Assembly (NCBI RefSeq): GCF_001949145.1
Contig: NW_019091522.1
Coordinates: forward strand, 355,034-380,431
Reading direction: 5' to 3'
Source of the DNA: Acanthaster planci
Taxonomy: Eukaryota; Echinodermata; Asteroidea; Valvatida; Acanthasteridae
Length of the DNA: 25,398 nt
Shown here piece by piece: positions 11,988 through 22,589 of the stretch. The position numbers and the translations under genes are program-made. Below the pieces are notes generated by a model. That model did not search any database. It saw nothing but the letters and a program-made list of their open reading frames with translations, and had not been told where the DNA came from. Numbering within the stretch: the stretch's first letter is position 1; every line of letters starts with the position of its first letter.

Positions 11988-12023
11988 AACCTTGTGTGGA
12001 CTAAGCCAAGTCCACACAAGGTT
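11988..12023. repeat. Perfect hairpin, 15-bp arms
   Basis: AACCTTGTGTGGACT (11988-12002) and AGTCCACACAAGGTT (12009-12023) are exact reverse complements around a 6-base loop. It forms the left end of the first 138-bp repeat unit. Confidence 0.9.
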
Positions 12024-12129
12024 ACCTCCTTTCTGGAAAACAGCTTTAGAGGCATTTGGAGATCAGGCTTTTCTTTCTCAAAATGAAGAGGAACAGTCGA
12101 GAAAATCATCATCAAAAATCCAGCTCAAA
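11992..12129. repeat. 138-bp direct repeat, unit 1
   Basis: Starts with TTGTGTGGACT and ends with ATCCAGCTCAAA. It shares with 12379-12516 the hairpin, GAAAAACAG/GGAAAACAG, AGAGGCATTT, GAAGAGGAACAGTC and CATCAAAAATCCAGCTCAAA at matching spacing. The unit begins with a hairpin, contains no open frame and is not bounded by recognisable terminal repeats, so it could be a small non-autonomous element or a segmental duplication. Confidence 0.85.
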
Positions 12130-12327
12130 CTAGTGTTCACAGTAAAAGAAAAATGAATACTAGAGTATATTCACTGAGTTTTCTTCACTCCACCAAAACA
12201 AAACTACGTCTACAGTAGGTAACACATACATGTCAGTGCAAGAATGTGGATTGGAAGCTATTAAAAAATCTTCAAGAAGTGTGTGGGTGTACGTGTGTGT
12301 GTGCAGGCGTGGCATACATACCGGTAG

Positions 12328-12358
12328 TGTGGACCTCTGCACATAAAAGAAGTCCACA
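12328..12358. repeat. Third TGTGGAC/GTCCACA inverted pair
   Basis: TGTGGAC at 12328-12334 and GTCCACA at 12352-12358 are reverse complements 17 bases apart. It is the same arm sequence as in the hairpins heading both 138-bp units, and lies just left of the second unit. Confidence 0.7.
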
Positions 12359-12378
12359 TAATGCAGGGTACGATGACG

Positions 12379-12516
12379 TTGTGTGGACTCGCACATGTCC
12401 ACACAATGTTTTCCCCTCTCTGAAAAACAGTTTCAGAGGCATTTTTGGGTCAAGGTAATATGTGGTAAAAAGAAGAGGAACAGTCCAGGAAATCCTCATC
12501 AAAAATCCAGCTCAAA
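12379..12516. repeat. 138-bp direct repeat, unit 2
   Basis: Same length and order of landmarks as 11992-12129, starting 387 bp further on. The heading hairpin is TTGTGTGGAC (12379-12388) with GTCCACACAA (12397-12406), keeping the arm core although the loop has changed. The spacer between the units includes a TG-rich stretch at about 12282-12302. Confidence 0.85.
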
Positions 12517-12532
12517 GGAGTTATCCCAGTTG

Positions 12533-12554
12533 GAGGAAAAGGAGCATTTTCCTC
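12533..12554. repeat. Short hairpin
   Basis: GAGGAAAA and TTTTCCTC are exact reverse complements around a six-base loop, a few bases after the second 138-bp unit. Confidence 0.6.
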
Positions 12555-13179
12555 AAGTTTCCTTAACCACAGGAGAACAAAGGAATATCCACACTTTGCA
12601 TGTAAAACAGGTACCGGTATGTGTGTGCAGGTATGAGTGCTGAGGCTGATTTAATTGATGCTAGAAAGGTATTCCACCATCTGCCAAAACTTAAGTACAT
12701 GTACAATGTACATAGTTTGATCTACTCTGCAAAAATAAGGCACATGTCGCCAGAGCCACTTTTGAGTTAAGGCCTTTGAAAGAGTCTTGCACAGTGTTAA
12801 AGAAATAGGAACCCTCAACATTTCAAAATCAACATCTACACAACATCCATTTTCATCATTCAAAACTGAGTGACACGTCAAAACGAAGCACTCAATTTCC
12901 TCAATCTAATACAAAGTACCAGTATAACTCAAACGCAGCTCCGCTGACTTGCGCCTCATTTCTGCTGAGCTGGGTCATATCGTTCCTTTTTTCCCACTCA
13001 CAACAAAAGGCATTCAGAGGGATTGTATCATTCATTCGGCAGGAAAAATGAAATGGTATGAAGGAATCCAATCTGTGTTCTCTGAGTATTCAACACTGAC
13101 ACAGGTAATTTGTCAGTGAAGGCAGAGGGAACAATATTACAACATGTACACCTACAGTATAGGGTTGACCTTGGAGAAA

Positions 13180-13219
13180 ACTTTTGGTGTTTTGGGATGT
13201 ATCCCAGAACACCAAAAGT
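13180..13219. repeat. Near-perfect 40-bp palindrome
   Basis: ACTTTTGGTGTTTTGGGAT (13180-13198) pairs with 13201-13219 with one mismatch and only two bases between the arms. This cruciform-prone sequence has too tight a loop for a typical microRNA precursor. A second inverted repeat follows at 13266-13299. Confidence 0.9.
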
Positions 13220-13265
13220 ATACTAAAAGTTTCCAAAACTTTGAAGTCAGATGCACTAGGTTTGT

Positions 13266-13299
13266 TGTGAGGCCAGTTGAAGGCTCAGCTGGTCTCACA
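13266..13299. repeat. Inverted repeat, 15-bp arms
   Basis: TGTGAGGCCAGTTGA and TCAGCTGGTCTCACA pair at 13 of 15 positions around the 4-base loop AGGC, which would make a compact stem-loop in either strand's RNA. Confidence 0.75.
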
Positions 13300-13472
13300 C
13301 CGGGAAAAACATTGCACCATAGCCACATCAGCTGACATCGAACCATGCCCTAAAACTTGCCTTGTTGATGGCAGGGTACTGGATGTCTATTCCCTTATCA
13401 ACCTGGGGGAACAAACATCTATTGATACTAGGCTCCGCCCACTGATTTATGAATGGGTTCTTGACAGCTAAC

Positions 13473-13490
13473 AGGAAGTCAACACTTCCT
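13473..13490. promoter_or_regulatory. Palindromic pair of ETS core motifs
   Basis: AGGAAGT, four bases (CAAC), then ACTTCCT: two GGAA cores in opposite orientation with perfectly matching flanks. ETS-family proteins bind GGAA/T with this kind of flank, and some bind inverted pairs cooperatively. Its place in the presumed intron of an ETS gene makes autoregulation a natural guess, but this is inference from one site. Confidence 0.35.
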
Positions 13491-13971
13491 AATGGGCTCA
13501 GGGTCAAAGGAGCCCAACTGGCTTTGGATCGAAAAAGTTCTTAAAGGGGCTAACACATCTCCCTTGAAAGTTTCCAACTTGGAAAAAAATTCAGATAAGG
13601 AAAGGCACCCATATTAATGACCTCAACAACACTAGGTCTATTCCATCTTCCCTGTAGCTCCCCAATAAGAAGTGTGTGGATTCGTTTGTTTAGCTACCCA
13701 TGGAAAGTGATATGCAGCATCTAATTAGAACATACAGTATACTGTCTGCAGCAGGCTTTGACATTATAAGCTTTCTTGCAACTTAAACTAGCCTGCCAAG
13801 CAAAGCAACTTTTTGTTCACTACCTCACAGGAATTTTCACTGCCTTACTAGACACTGTTCAGCAAAACTAAACTTTGGCTTTTTCCAAATTATCTTTTTT
13901 CAACCATTACTGTGGAGTCGTGCTGTAAATTTTCACACTGGAAAGTGAAGGATTCAAAACTGTTATTACAT

Positions 13972-14015
13972 TGAATAATAAATAACACATACAATCATAT
14001 GAATAATAAATAACA
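13972..14015. repeat. 28-bp-period duplication
   Basis: TGAATAATAAATAACA occurs at 13972-13987 and again, identical, at 14000-14015. It is a small local duplication in AT-rich DNA. Confidence 0.8.
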
Positions 14016-15186
14016 TGAGCAATCCCAATTCACAATGTTGGTAAGTGTTTTATTTCATCTTTACAAACTAGAAAATTGAAAGTTAAGCCAAGTGTAAAAA
14101 GTACATTTTAGCCCTGCAGCAGTTTTACCAGCATTTGTACATCAGTCTAGTGCTACCGGTCAAGGCCTGTACACTAAATGACTATTCTGTGCCTCATGTT
14201 GTCTGTTTCATAACACTGGGATGTTGTATCATCAATGGTTATACCCAGGCAAACGCCGCCATCACAGAAATACTGCCTTGATAAGTTCTAGGTGCAACAA
14301 ATTACATTTGATCACATTTTCAAATGAAGAAACCTACCTGCCTGCATTGTACCTGTGCATGCATGCAAACACGTCGAGCTACGGAAACAGCATGATGGAA
14401 AAATACTAAGCCACTCAGTCCATAATGGATTATCTCCAAGGCATTGCTTCCACAATTTTCCCCCATTTAACTCTATTTCATTCAGTCCAAAACAACACAC
14501 AGGGTACTTTCCAAAAGCAAGACTAAATTCCGGTACACATCTACTACAATTCACTGATTACACACATACCGGATTCAACAACTGAAAAGGGGGGGGGGCT
14601 CAACTTCCTCTCTGCCACCAAAGTAAACTTTCGAAATTGCAGCTGGTGACTTTTACATATAGCTGTGATGTGGATGGTTATCTTTGTGGGTAAACATTTG
14701 AACTCTGAAAACCAAGTCGGCAATCTGGACTTGCATAACAAGTTACAACCCAACTGTCTTTTTTTATTTATTTATTATTTTTGTGAGTGTGCTGAGGTTT
14801 GTTGTTCAGTGTTTTACCTAAAGTATGTTTATGAATGCAAAGCTTAGAATAATTTCATGAGGTGACTGGTAAACTATTCTATTCCCAAAGGTGAAGCCAG
14901 GTGGATATCAACCCTAACCCCCAAGGCCCTTTTTGCAAGGGACCCTCCTCAGTCCTCCAGAATCCTCCAATTTGGAGGGTGACAAAATTGGATTCTCCTT
15001 TGATCCTCTGAAATCCTTCAAAATTTCTTGAAAATGTTACTTGGAGGTGTGCCTACTGCCTCAATCCATCAAAATCCTCTGGCAATTCCTGTCATTATGT
15101 TGAGGCAGCACGAATGGCATTCTTGAGAAGTGTGCTTGATTCAAAAGAAATATCAGGCCAAATTTATCCATGACTGAGCACAAACA

Positions 15187-15229
15187 ACACAAGGTCTAAC
15201 CCAGGACCTTCACTCATGGCATCCTTCAG
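15187..15229 (-). repeat. Possible tRNA-derived SINE head
   Basis: On the minus strand TGGCTGACTGA fits box A (TRGYNNANNNG) at all but the last position, and about 30 bases on GGTCCTGGGTTAGACC resembles a T-arm with box B (GGTTAGACC against GGTTCGANNCC). The spacing is right for a pol III promoter, but the bases are degenerate; this is a decayed relic at best. Confidence 0.3.
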
Positions 15230-15256
15230 TCAGCCATGCACTTCTGCCATTCACCC

Positions 15257-15307
15257 TCAATCCTCCAAAATCCTCCACCACTGCCCAAAAGGATTTTGGA
15301 GGATTGA
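15257..15307. repeat. Perfect hairpin, 18-bp arms
   Basis: TCAATCCTCCAAAATCCT (15257-15274) and its exact reverse complement (15290-15307) flank a 15-base loop. It is the clearest stem-loop in the window and part of the CCTCCAAAATCC block. Confidence 0.92.
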
Positions 15308-16617
15308 AGAGGATTTTAAACGTTTCATTTGTCACCTACATGTACAGGGGTGACATTGGAGGAAAATGAAATATCTACAACATAATCACCAGAGGTTTTG
15401 ACGGCCCAACAGCAGCATAGGGTCTGTGGTATACCATTGTACATGTACGTCTGTCTGTAGGTACATTGTACCCCTTAAAGTACCCATTTCTTGTATTCTA
15501 CACCAACTATTATATAAAACACCTTAACAATAAAGTCAGGATTTTTAACACTTAAAAACAGATTGTCTGAAAAATCCTGAAACCAGGAAACTTTTTCCAT
15601 TGTACGAATGTAAACAGTCCATGAGTTGTTTTATACAATGCCTGAATAAATTCTTTGTTAGAAAGAACGGTGCACCACTACCAGTAATATAATGACCGTG
15701 CCTTACATGTAACATTCTATCAACCAGTCACTGTTTGACAGATCAAATAATTCAATGATGTGATTGACGACCTACCGATCAGATGATGAAGATTGAATCA
15801 GCTGTTACACACGCTGTGATTTATGTACATGCACATCAGAGTATTATTCATCCACACAATCCCAAGTTCCATCTGTATCCTTCTTGAAATTGCATTAACT
15901 TGCCCTATGTGCTTCCTTACATGGATGCATCTTCTCAGGTTTTAATGCTGGCTTTTCCTTCAACATAAAACTTCTAACCACATGGAGGATTTTCAAAGAT
16001 GTAGAAGTGCCATTGATATAAGCCTGGCACATGGCTACATTTGATTCTCTGTGGTCTTCAGTAATAGTCCTCTTGTGCAGTTTGTTGCCAAATCAAAGCC
16101 AAAAATCTCAAAGGAAATGTACTGAATCCCCCCCAAAAAGAATAAGAATCGGCCAGTTTCAGGCTTTCAGACTATGCTGGGCCATCTGGAGATCACCATC
16201 ACCAAATTTTAGTTTATTTCTCCATGGCAACGAGCCACAAACCCTTCTGGGATGAACATTTATTGAGTCAATTTTAAAGAGCGCATCGAAAAAAAAAAAA
16301 AGATCAAAGTGAGAGAGACAACTGAACTCAAAGAAACTAATTCTTTGCGGGGAGGGAAACACCACACAAATGAAAGGTCATTCACCACATCTCGTGTACA
16401 CTGCTGCATGTACAGGAAAATAATGGTGTCATGAATTCAATGTATAAGGAACACATTTGCACTGGATTTTACAATTACAATAATGCATACATGTAAATGG
16501 CAACAACAAGGTCGGTCTGACTATAACCCGGTAATCCCAATGTTAAAAAAAAGATGTTGGAAAGGACTCATGACATCGATCATGGCGTTAACCACTCCAC
16601 CTTGGCATAACATACTA

Positions 16618-16768
16618 GTACATACATGTATGTACATGTACATGTATATATTTTGGGCATTTCAGACCAACTCTCCAAGGAAATTCAAAGTACATGTACA
16701 TGTAGTGTATTTTCACTGAAGCTGCATCTAAATGTACACAACATACATGTAGATGTACATGTACATGT
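16618..16768. repeat. Densest TACATGTA cluster
   Basis: It begins with the perfect 18-bp palindrome GTACATACATGTATGTAC (16618-16635), followed by ACATGTACATGTATAT, then TACATGTACATGTA at 16691-16704 and ATGTACATGTACATG at about 16753-16767. All words are self-complementary, so the stretch could form alternative hairpins; the open frames across it are by-products. Confidence 0.8.
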
Positions 16769-17540
16769 TTTCTGCCCCTGGGACATGCCAATTTATTTTT
16801 CATCTTAACCTTTGGAACCGTGTCCTGATTAGGGACAGATTCGGCATTAATCTCATACTTGTACATGTTGGGATTTACACAGTCATCTTATTCTGCTGCT
16901 GCAGTAAACAAAGTCATGTTATAAATCACATAGACCACTGGGGATCCCAGTGTCTTAGAACATGGTAAAGATAGATTCATAAGTATGCATAATGCATTAC
17001 ATACAGAGAGACACGCTATCACTTTTTAAAATCCAGAAGTAAACCCTGAAAATGAAGTAGATTTGGGCTTGAACTTTCAAAGTACGGACATACCCATGCC
17101 CAGCCAGCCCAGCAACCTTTTCATAATGCAGTTAAAAATACATTAAAGCTCAGAGGTAAATGTAGACTTGCCAGTACAGTAACGAAGCACATGTAACAAT
17201 GTTAACGACATACCACACCGTGCTCACATACATAATACATTCACAAACTGAGTGAACATTACATACCTTGAATCTCCATCTCCTATAAAGTCGCAAAGGC
17301 ACGGAGGAATAGGAAACCTCAATAGTTTGGTTTTCACGCAATTGAGGGGTACATGTTCATCGTGTGCATGCTCATTTCAAGTCAGTGAAAAAAAGTGACA
17401 CATCTCATTCCTCTGTGCTAAATATGTAACTCAGTTCTAGCAATCAACCAAGGCCTTTTGAACCAACAGAATCCATGTACATGTACACCATTGTAATAAG
17501 AGAGCTTAGAGGTCACAGACTCACCAGCAGCAGAAAATGA

Positions 17541-17565
17541 CATACATGTACATGTACCATGTACC
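17541..17565. repeat. TACATGTA-word cluster
   Basis: CATACATGTACATGTACC followed by ATGTACC. The same word recurs at 17476-17487, 18840-18855 and 19178-19199. Confidence 0.6.
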
Positions 17566-19343
17566 TCTCAGAATTTCATGTTCCTGTCAGGTTTCAGTTG
17601 AGAGAGACACAAAGTTGGGACAACAAACACAAATCACCGTTTCAGATAACCTGTAATCACAGCGATCTGTGCACTTTAATGATACGCATGTAGTGGTCCA
17701 AAGGCCCCCCAAAAAACTGTGGCAAGCTACATTATCAGGCTTTGAATGAAATTATTTAAAAAGAATAAAATCCACAAATTGTGACTAAAACAGCCAGTTC
17801 CTTAATTTCAAAATGACATCCACAACACATCGAACGTGGAACAGAAAAATACACGTAGTTCACGCTCTGAACCATTCAGGTCAGCCCACGATCTGTCCCA
17901 AAGCAAGTTTAAACAATACATATGCATACATCTATGACACCATGCAACTGCAAATTTATAAGAGAACAAAACCACAGCACTGGCTCTGGATGTTTTCCTT
18001 TGCTGTGTTTTATGATTTCCGGTCAGGAGCAGTAGACAGGACCGTGTGTCTTGAAATAATAAACACAGACGGAGTGAAGGGCTTTGTAAAGTCTAACTTT
18101 ACTGCAGAGGGCCAGCCAACACAACCCATTCATCACTGAACAAGGTCATACACCTATAATAAATATTTAAAGATGACAGGTTTTATTTTTCAAAAGACTT
18201 CACAGTCTGCTGGAAACCCTCCAGTTTTAAACTTTGCAATTTTTGGGGTTCAAAAATTTGCAATTGAAAGAGTGTCTATGACACAGCAAAAGGGTATCTA
18301 CATTACTTACATGTATTCATGACTAGCTTGTGGATTCAATACATTTATGTGCAATTTGAATCTACATAGTAATGAAACAACAAACTGTATCCAAACAGGG
18401 CTTTATTTTATGACTGACTTAACCTTATTCACCCCCCCCCAAAAAACACACACTGGCTTGTTTCACATGTGTACGGGTACATGCCGGGTACGTGTCCTGT
18501 GTTGAGTTGGATTTTGGATGATGATTTCCTGGGCTGTTCATCTACATTTTGCAATAGACAACCTCTGAATGACTTGTCCAGGCTCAACTTGCTGCATCTA
18601 CTGATGTTTTGCTAGTCTTTCTTTTTGTATCGTGCCAACATGGATATTTTTCTTAAAATGTGTACACACAGGACTTGATGGAAGAAAGCAATGAAGCAAA
18701 AGACATACTATTAAAACCCAGCCTCAGAGGCTCCTCTGACTGAAAATTCATCAGATTTATCACAAAAAAGGGTTGACACAAGGGACGAGTGCCTGCTCAA
18801 GATTTACCCTGGCATCAGGAGTCCACACTGAGCGGTGGACATACATGTACATGTAGCTCCAACTGAGGTCACTTAACCTTTGCTTCAATGTCCCCTCAAG
18901 CAATCCAATCCACAATTCCACTTGTTGGTCCTCCAGGTGCCATTTTTGGGGGGAGGGGAGGATTTGCCTTACCCTTCCTGACTGCAAATATGGGCCAGGC
19001 TCACCGGTAGGCTTGGAGGGCAGAGCATTTGTTAATATCGCAATATTACTGATAAAAATAACACAATATTCACTAGTACCATGGTATCCTTTGAAGTGGG
19101 TATTATGTCATCAAAAAGTAGTATAAGCTGGTATGACTGGGAATGCCAACACACAGGCCTACATGTACGGGCCAACCAGGGCTGTACATGTACATGTAGC
19201 TGGGAATTATTTAGTGCCAGCTGTTTTTGACAATTTTGAAAAAATAAAAACGGCCTATTTTCTCTCTCAACACTAAAAAATTGCAATACTGTAGTATACA
19301 TTGTAATTTGTGCTGGCCGGCAAGCTTCATTTTCATCCCCAGT

Positions 19344-19392
19344 GCTGGCTGGTAATGTTGAGTGGTGGCGGCGCTGGCCAGCGCCAGCCAGC
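19344..19392. repeat. GC-rich nested inverted repeat
   Basis: GCTGGCTGG (19344-19352) pairs with CCAGCCAGC (19384-19392). Between and overlapping them lies the perfect 16-bp palindrome GGCGCTGGCCAGCGCC (19370-19385). The GC content contrasts sharply with the AT-rich surroundings. A 181-codon open frame crosses this area on the minus strand (19032-19577), but it lacks any recognisable domain and is likely a chance product. Confidence 0.75.
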
Positions 19393-19878
19393 CTAGCTGG
19401 GTCATTCCATGAGGTTGAGGCACAATTTGTGTCCGTGTCCATTGTTACGTGAGTTCCGTAAAAATAAACAGCTATTTCCCTGCATGTGGATTCCAAATTA
19501 CACATCTTGCAAGGATGAATACAGAGGTGTGTGTTACATTTACAGAGTAAATGACATACATGTACTCTACAGGTCATGACAGGTGGTAAAAGTTACCCAT
19601 GTAACAAGGACACCATCACAAATTGTCCAATACTTTTTGAATAAATATTGTTCTTGAGAGGGAAAAAGAAAAAAAATTAAAATTTGAGAGCTTTTGAGGC
19701 AAGAATAATGCAGTACTCTGACACAGAAGACTATAAAATGGAAAAGGAAAGAAAAATTCCCTGGTTTATGACTCTGACCAAATACTGGTACATCCCTGTA
19801 AAACACTGTTTGGGACTTCCAGTCAGACACTACAAGCTTCACCAAAACCAATGTGTAGTTTTCCTTAATTTTAAAAGG

Positions 19879-19955
19879 ATTCTGGAAACATTCTGGAAAC
19901 ATTAGCAAGAATACTGCAGTACTGAAATTCTATACTGAAATTCTATACTGAATTT
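19879..19955. repeat. Two short tandem repeats (11-bp and 13-bp periods)
   Basis: ATTCTGGAAAC is repeated twice at about 19879-19900. ACTGAAATTCTAT is repeated at 19921-19933 and 19934-19946, with a partial third unit to 19955. They are local replication-slippage products. Confidence 0.85.
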
Positions 19956-20227
19956 GCCCGTATTTTGGTATTTATGGATCATCAGTTGACATTGTTTGGT
20001 AATGAAAAATAAAATGCCTTTATTTGGTAATACCGAAATAACGTCCGAGCCTAGTCACTGGTGACACTGCACACAGACTGCAGTCAAATCCTGCAATCTT
20101 AAGTGTCATTATGGACCCTACACAGCTGAATACACCGTACACAGGCCAATACACAGTGAAGAGCTACAGTAGGCTACATCATCCTGTGTGATTTCATGAG
20201 GATGCAGCAGCACATCAAGACACCTGT

Positions 20228-20295
20228 TACATACATGTGTATGGTACAAAAGTACTCATGTACATGTACTGTTTGGAGAGGTACTGTACATGTAT
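20228..20295. repeat. TACATGTA-word cluster
   Basis: TACATACATGTGTATGGTAC, then CATGTACATGTACTG, then GTACTGTACATGTAT within 68 bases. Further clusters lie at 24490-24520 and 24585-24612. Confidence 0.6.
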
Positions 20296-21851
20296 TTTTG
20301 ACAGGGCTTTGAAGGGGTATTCAAATGACAATCCGTTTTGTAAAAAAAGCACTACAAATACAATGTATAACATTACATTATTGCACAAAAGTAGTAAGTC
20401 TGGTCTCAACCTCCAAGCAAAGGTTATCATGCCCTGTGCACTGCTGTTAAGTATAAGTGCATGCAACCAGACAAGTCATTTGATATCGAGATATTAATGT
20501 ACATTGACAGGATGTTACAAGCCTTCTACAGTATCTGTTCAAGTCCCTCAAGACCTGATCAAAGACGGGTCTTTTGATTAAGTTTTTGACAAAAAAAGCA
20601 ATCAGAATGAAAAATAAATATTTGACTTCATCTAAAGAAAATACCTTAGAAAGGAATAAGCAAATATATGCAAGTACAAAAGATTTGAAACATGCTTACC
20701 AACAGAATCTGATTTTGCCCATGAATTGTAGATTACATGGAGAAATTGTGTACTTGTACAAAATCGACATGTAGGGTGCAGGTGTAAGAGATGTACAAAC
20801 TGACATTCAACATAGAGGGACTGTGTTCAGCACACCATACTGATGAATGATCCAAGTGCAAGTGGTAATCAGGTGCTGCACTGTACAATGCAACCACAGA
20901 ATTAATTCATGTACCAGGTACCTTAACAACATCTCATGCTTTTAACCTTTCAGTGTTTTGCAAAGTACATGTACATGTGGCACACAGTTATGGGCCTGCA
21001 TACAGATCATGATGTGACATTCAGAGTCAACCAAGAGACTTAGCCAACACATTGTTCCACTGTGCCAATCCACTACACCTGCATGATGTGGTTTGGTGGT
21101 TTTCCACCACAGGGATGCTTTCACTTTGAGGCCAAAAAGTCAACATTGGCAATACATACATGTACAAGGTCATCTTTGGGAAAAACCTCAAAAGTGTGTC
21201 TAATCATTGACAGTGAGACTACTGGGACACATTCTGTCCAATACTAAAAGTTGAAGTTGGATTAGTTTACCTGTGTAATTAGCATGTACCTTACAGCCAC
21301 ACATGTAGAAAGTTTCTTTATATGGAAATTTTGGTATTTTTTTGCAGCCAAATTGTGCCCTTTTGTCCAGTGCGCAACGGTGCCTTCCTCAGCCAAATCA
21401 AATATGATACTTGGTTAATTTAAACAAATTTTGGAAATTAATCCAGTACACAGGTGTGTGTTTTCCACAAGCGATACCAGCATAATCAACAAGATAATTA
21501 AAAGGGCAAAAAAGGTTCCCCATGTATGCACTGTAACACATGTTGAGCAGTTATCTGCATCATCGAGCATAATGTCCATTAAAACTGACAAGTACATGTA
21601 AATTACAAAGGAAAGCTAATTGCTTTGACCTCTGGAATTAGAAAAAGAGAACAGGGTGATACGAATCCTACCCTTGGGCAAAAGTTTCTTTAATAATAAT
21701 CCCAACAACATCTTGACAGAATTATGGCAAAGGTACTGTGCATGTGCTTGTAACGGCCTCATTTATTGTTTTAAAAAAACCATTTTAGAGGACATCTTGA
21801 ACCATAAAGGAAACAAAACAGAGAAAAACAAAGTCAAAAACAAATTCCCAC

Positions 21852-21859
21852 TGACGTCA
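21852..21859. promoter_or_regulatory. CRE palindrome TGACGTCA
   Basis: Perfect consensus binding site for CREB/ATF-type bZIP factors, here outside the repeat that carries the other three copies. CpG-containing 8-mers are rare by chance in AT-rich DNA. Confidence 0.4.
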
Positions 21860-22501
21860 TGATGTTATCCACCCCTCCCTGCTGCAAAATCGTGTGCGTA
21901 AACGGTACAGTGTCCATCAGATAACCCATTTTTTTTTAAACAACTCTTCATAGAACACTCAGTCATGATAATAATCACTCACTGGGCAGGTTCCAATGAT
22001 AAGAGGGACAGGCTCCACAAATTGAACAAAAAGTTAATCAAACAGAAGACTACAGCCAAAGAGAACGCACACACACAAAAAAAGACCATATCCAACTTCC
22101 AAGTACCAGTAGCTACGATTAGTTGATTACATCGATGGACTGGAGTCTCGTCACTAGTCATTTTCAGGGTTATCCTTTTTTTAACAGTAGCTGAGCAACA
22201 GAAGTTTTAAGTAAACCCAATGATCAGCCGTGCGTCCCCTCCCCCGCCAATAATTTCTGATTTTTTTTCTCCCAAATTTTGTTCAGTGAAACTTTACAAG
22301 GGTAGGATAATTTTTTGGGCTTACTCCAAAATACTGCCGAAGAGACTTTATTTTTCTGCTTGGTCTTCTATCCCAAATCCCATAGTAGACTTTGTGCCCA
22401 TCACAATAATGCACAGTGCTTACTCACGCTGTGGGTATGCCTTGCGAGGCTGTATTATAAACACCGTCACTAAACCTTTGAACTGCAAGCGAAAGTTTGT
22501 G

Positions 22502-22578
22502 TGGTGTAGTGGTGAAACAAGTGAGCACTCGATTTAGTCATGAATATACAGGACTGCGAACAGGAAGAGTTTGAGATA
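22502..22578 (+). repeat. Possible tRNA-derived SINE head
   Basis: TGGTGTAGTGG (22502-22512) fits box A TRGYNNANNNG perfectly and is followed by GTGAGCACTCGATTT, much like a tRNA D-arm and anticodon stem. A degenerate box B (AGTTTGAGATA, 22568-22578) follows 55 bases later. The spacing and order suit a pol III-transcribed SINE; the poor box B means it is probably decayed. Confidence 0.4.
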
Positions 22579-22589
22579 AGCAAGTGCCG

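Larger units (their letters stand above)
14935..15330. repeat. Block of repeated CCTCCAAAATCC words with hairpin
   Basis: Variants of TCCTCCAAAATCCTCC recur many times (around 14950-14990, 15000-15030, 15066-15080 and 15257-15280) and in inverted form (GGATTTTGGAGGATT, 15291-15305). The pattern is of a degenerate minisatellite or a repeat body built from this word. A SINE-like tRNA segment lies inside the block at 15187-15229. Confidence 0.65.

Noticed and set aside
17519-17583. Minus-strand exon-like segment with strong acceptor and GTGAGT donor
   Set aside because: Its body is mostly TACATGTA repeat, with no coherent reading.
17813-18139. 108-codon plus-strand open frame
   Set aside because: No recognisable motif, no splice or promoter context, and length compatible with chance.
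18725-18738. CAGAGG-CT-CCTCTG mini-palindrome
   Set aside because: Too short to be distinguished from chance in 25 kb.
19032-19577. 181-codon minus-strand open frame, the longest in the window
   Set aside because: Residue make-up follows the repeat content (HVHVQP and similar from TACATGTA words and the GC palindrome); no domain, signal or splice structure supports it.
21985-22053. Possible minus-strand exon between a TGTAG acceptor and GTGAGT donor (hydrophobic residues ending LLSLEPAQ)
   Set aside because: Splice sites are good, but the encoded segment is low-complexity hydrophobic, unlike any PEA3 part, and ends in the wrong phase.
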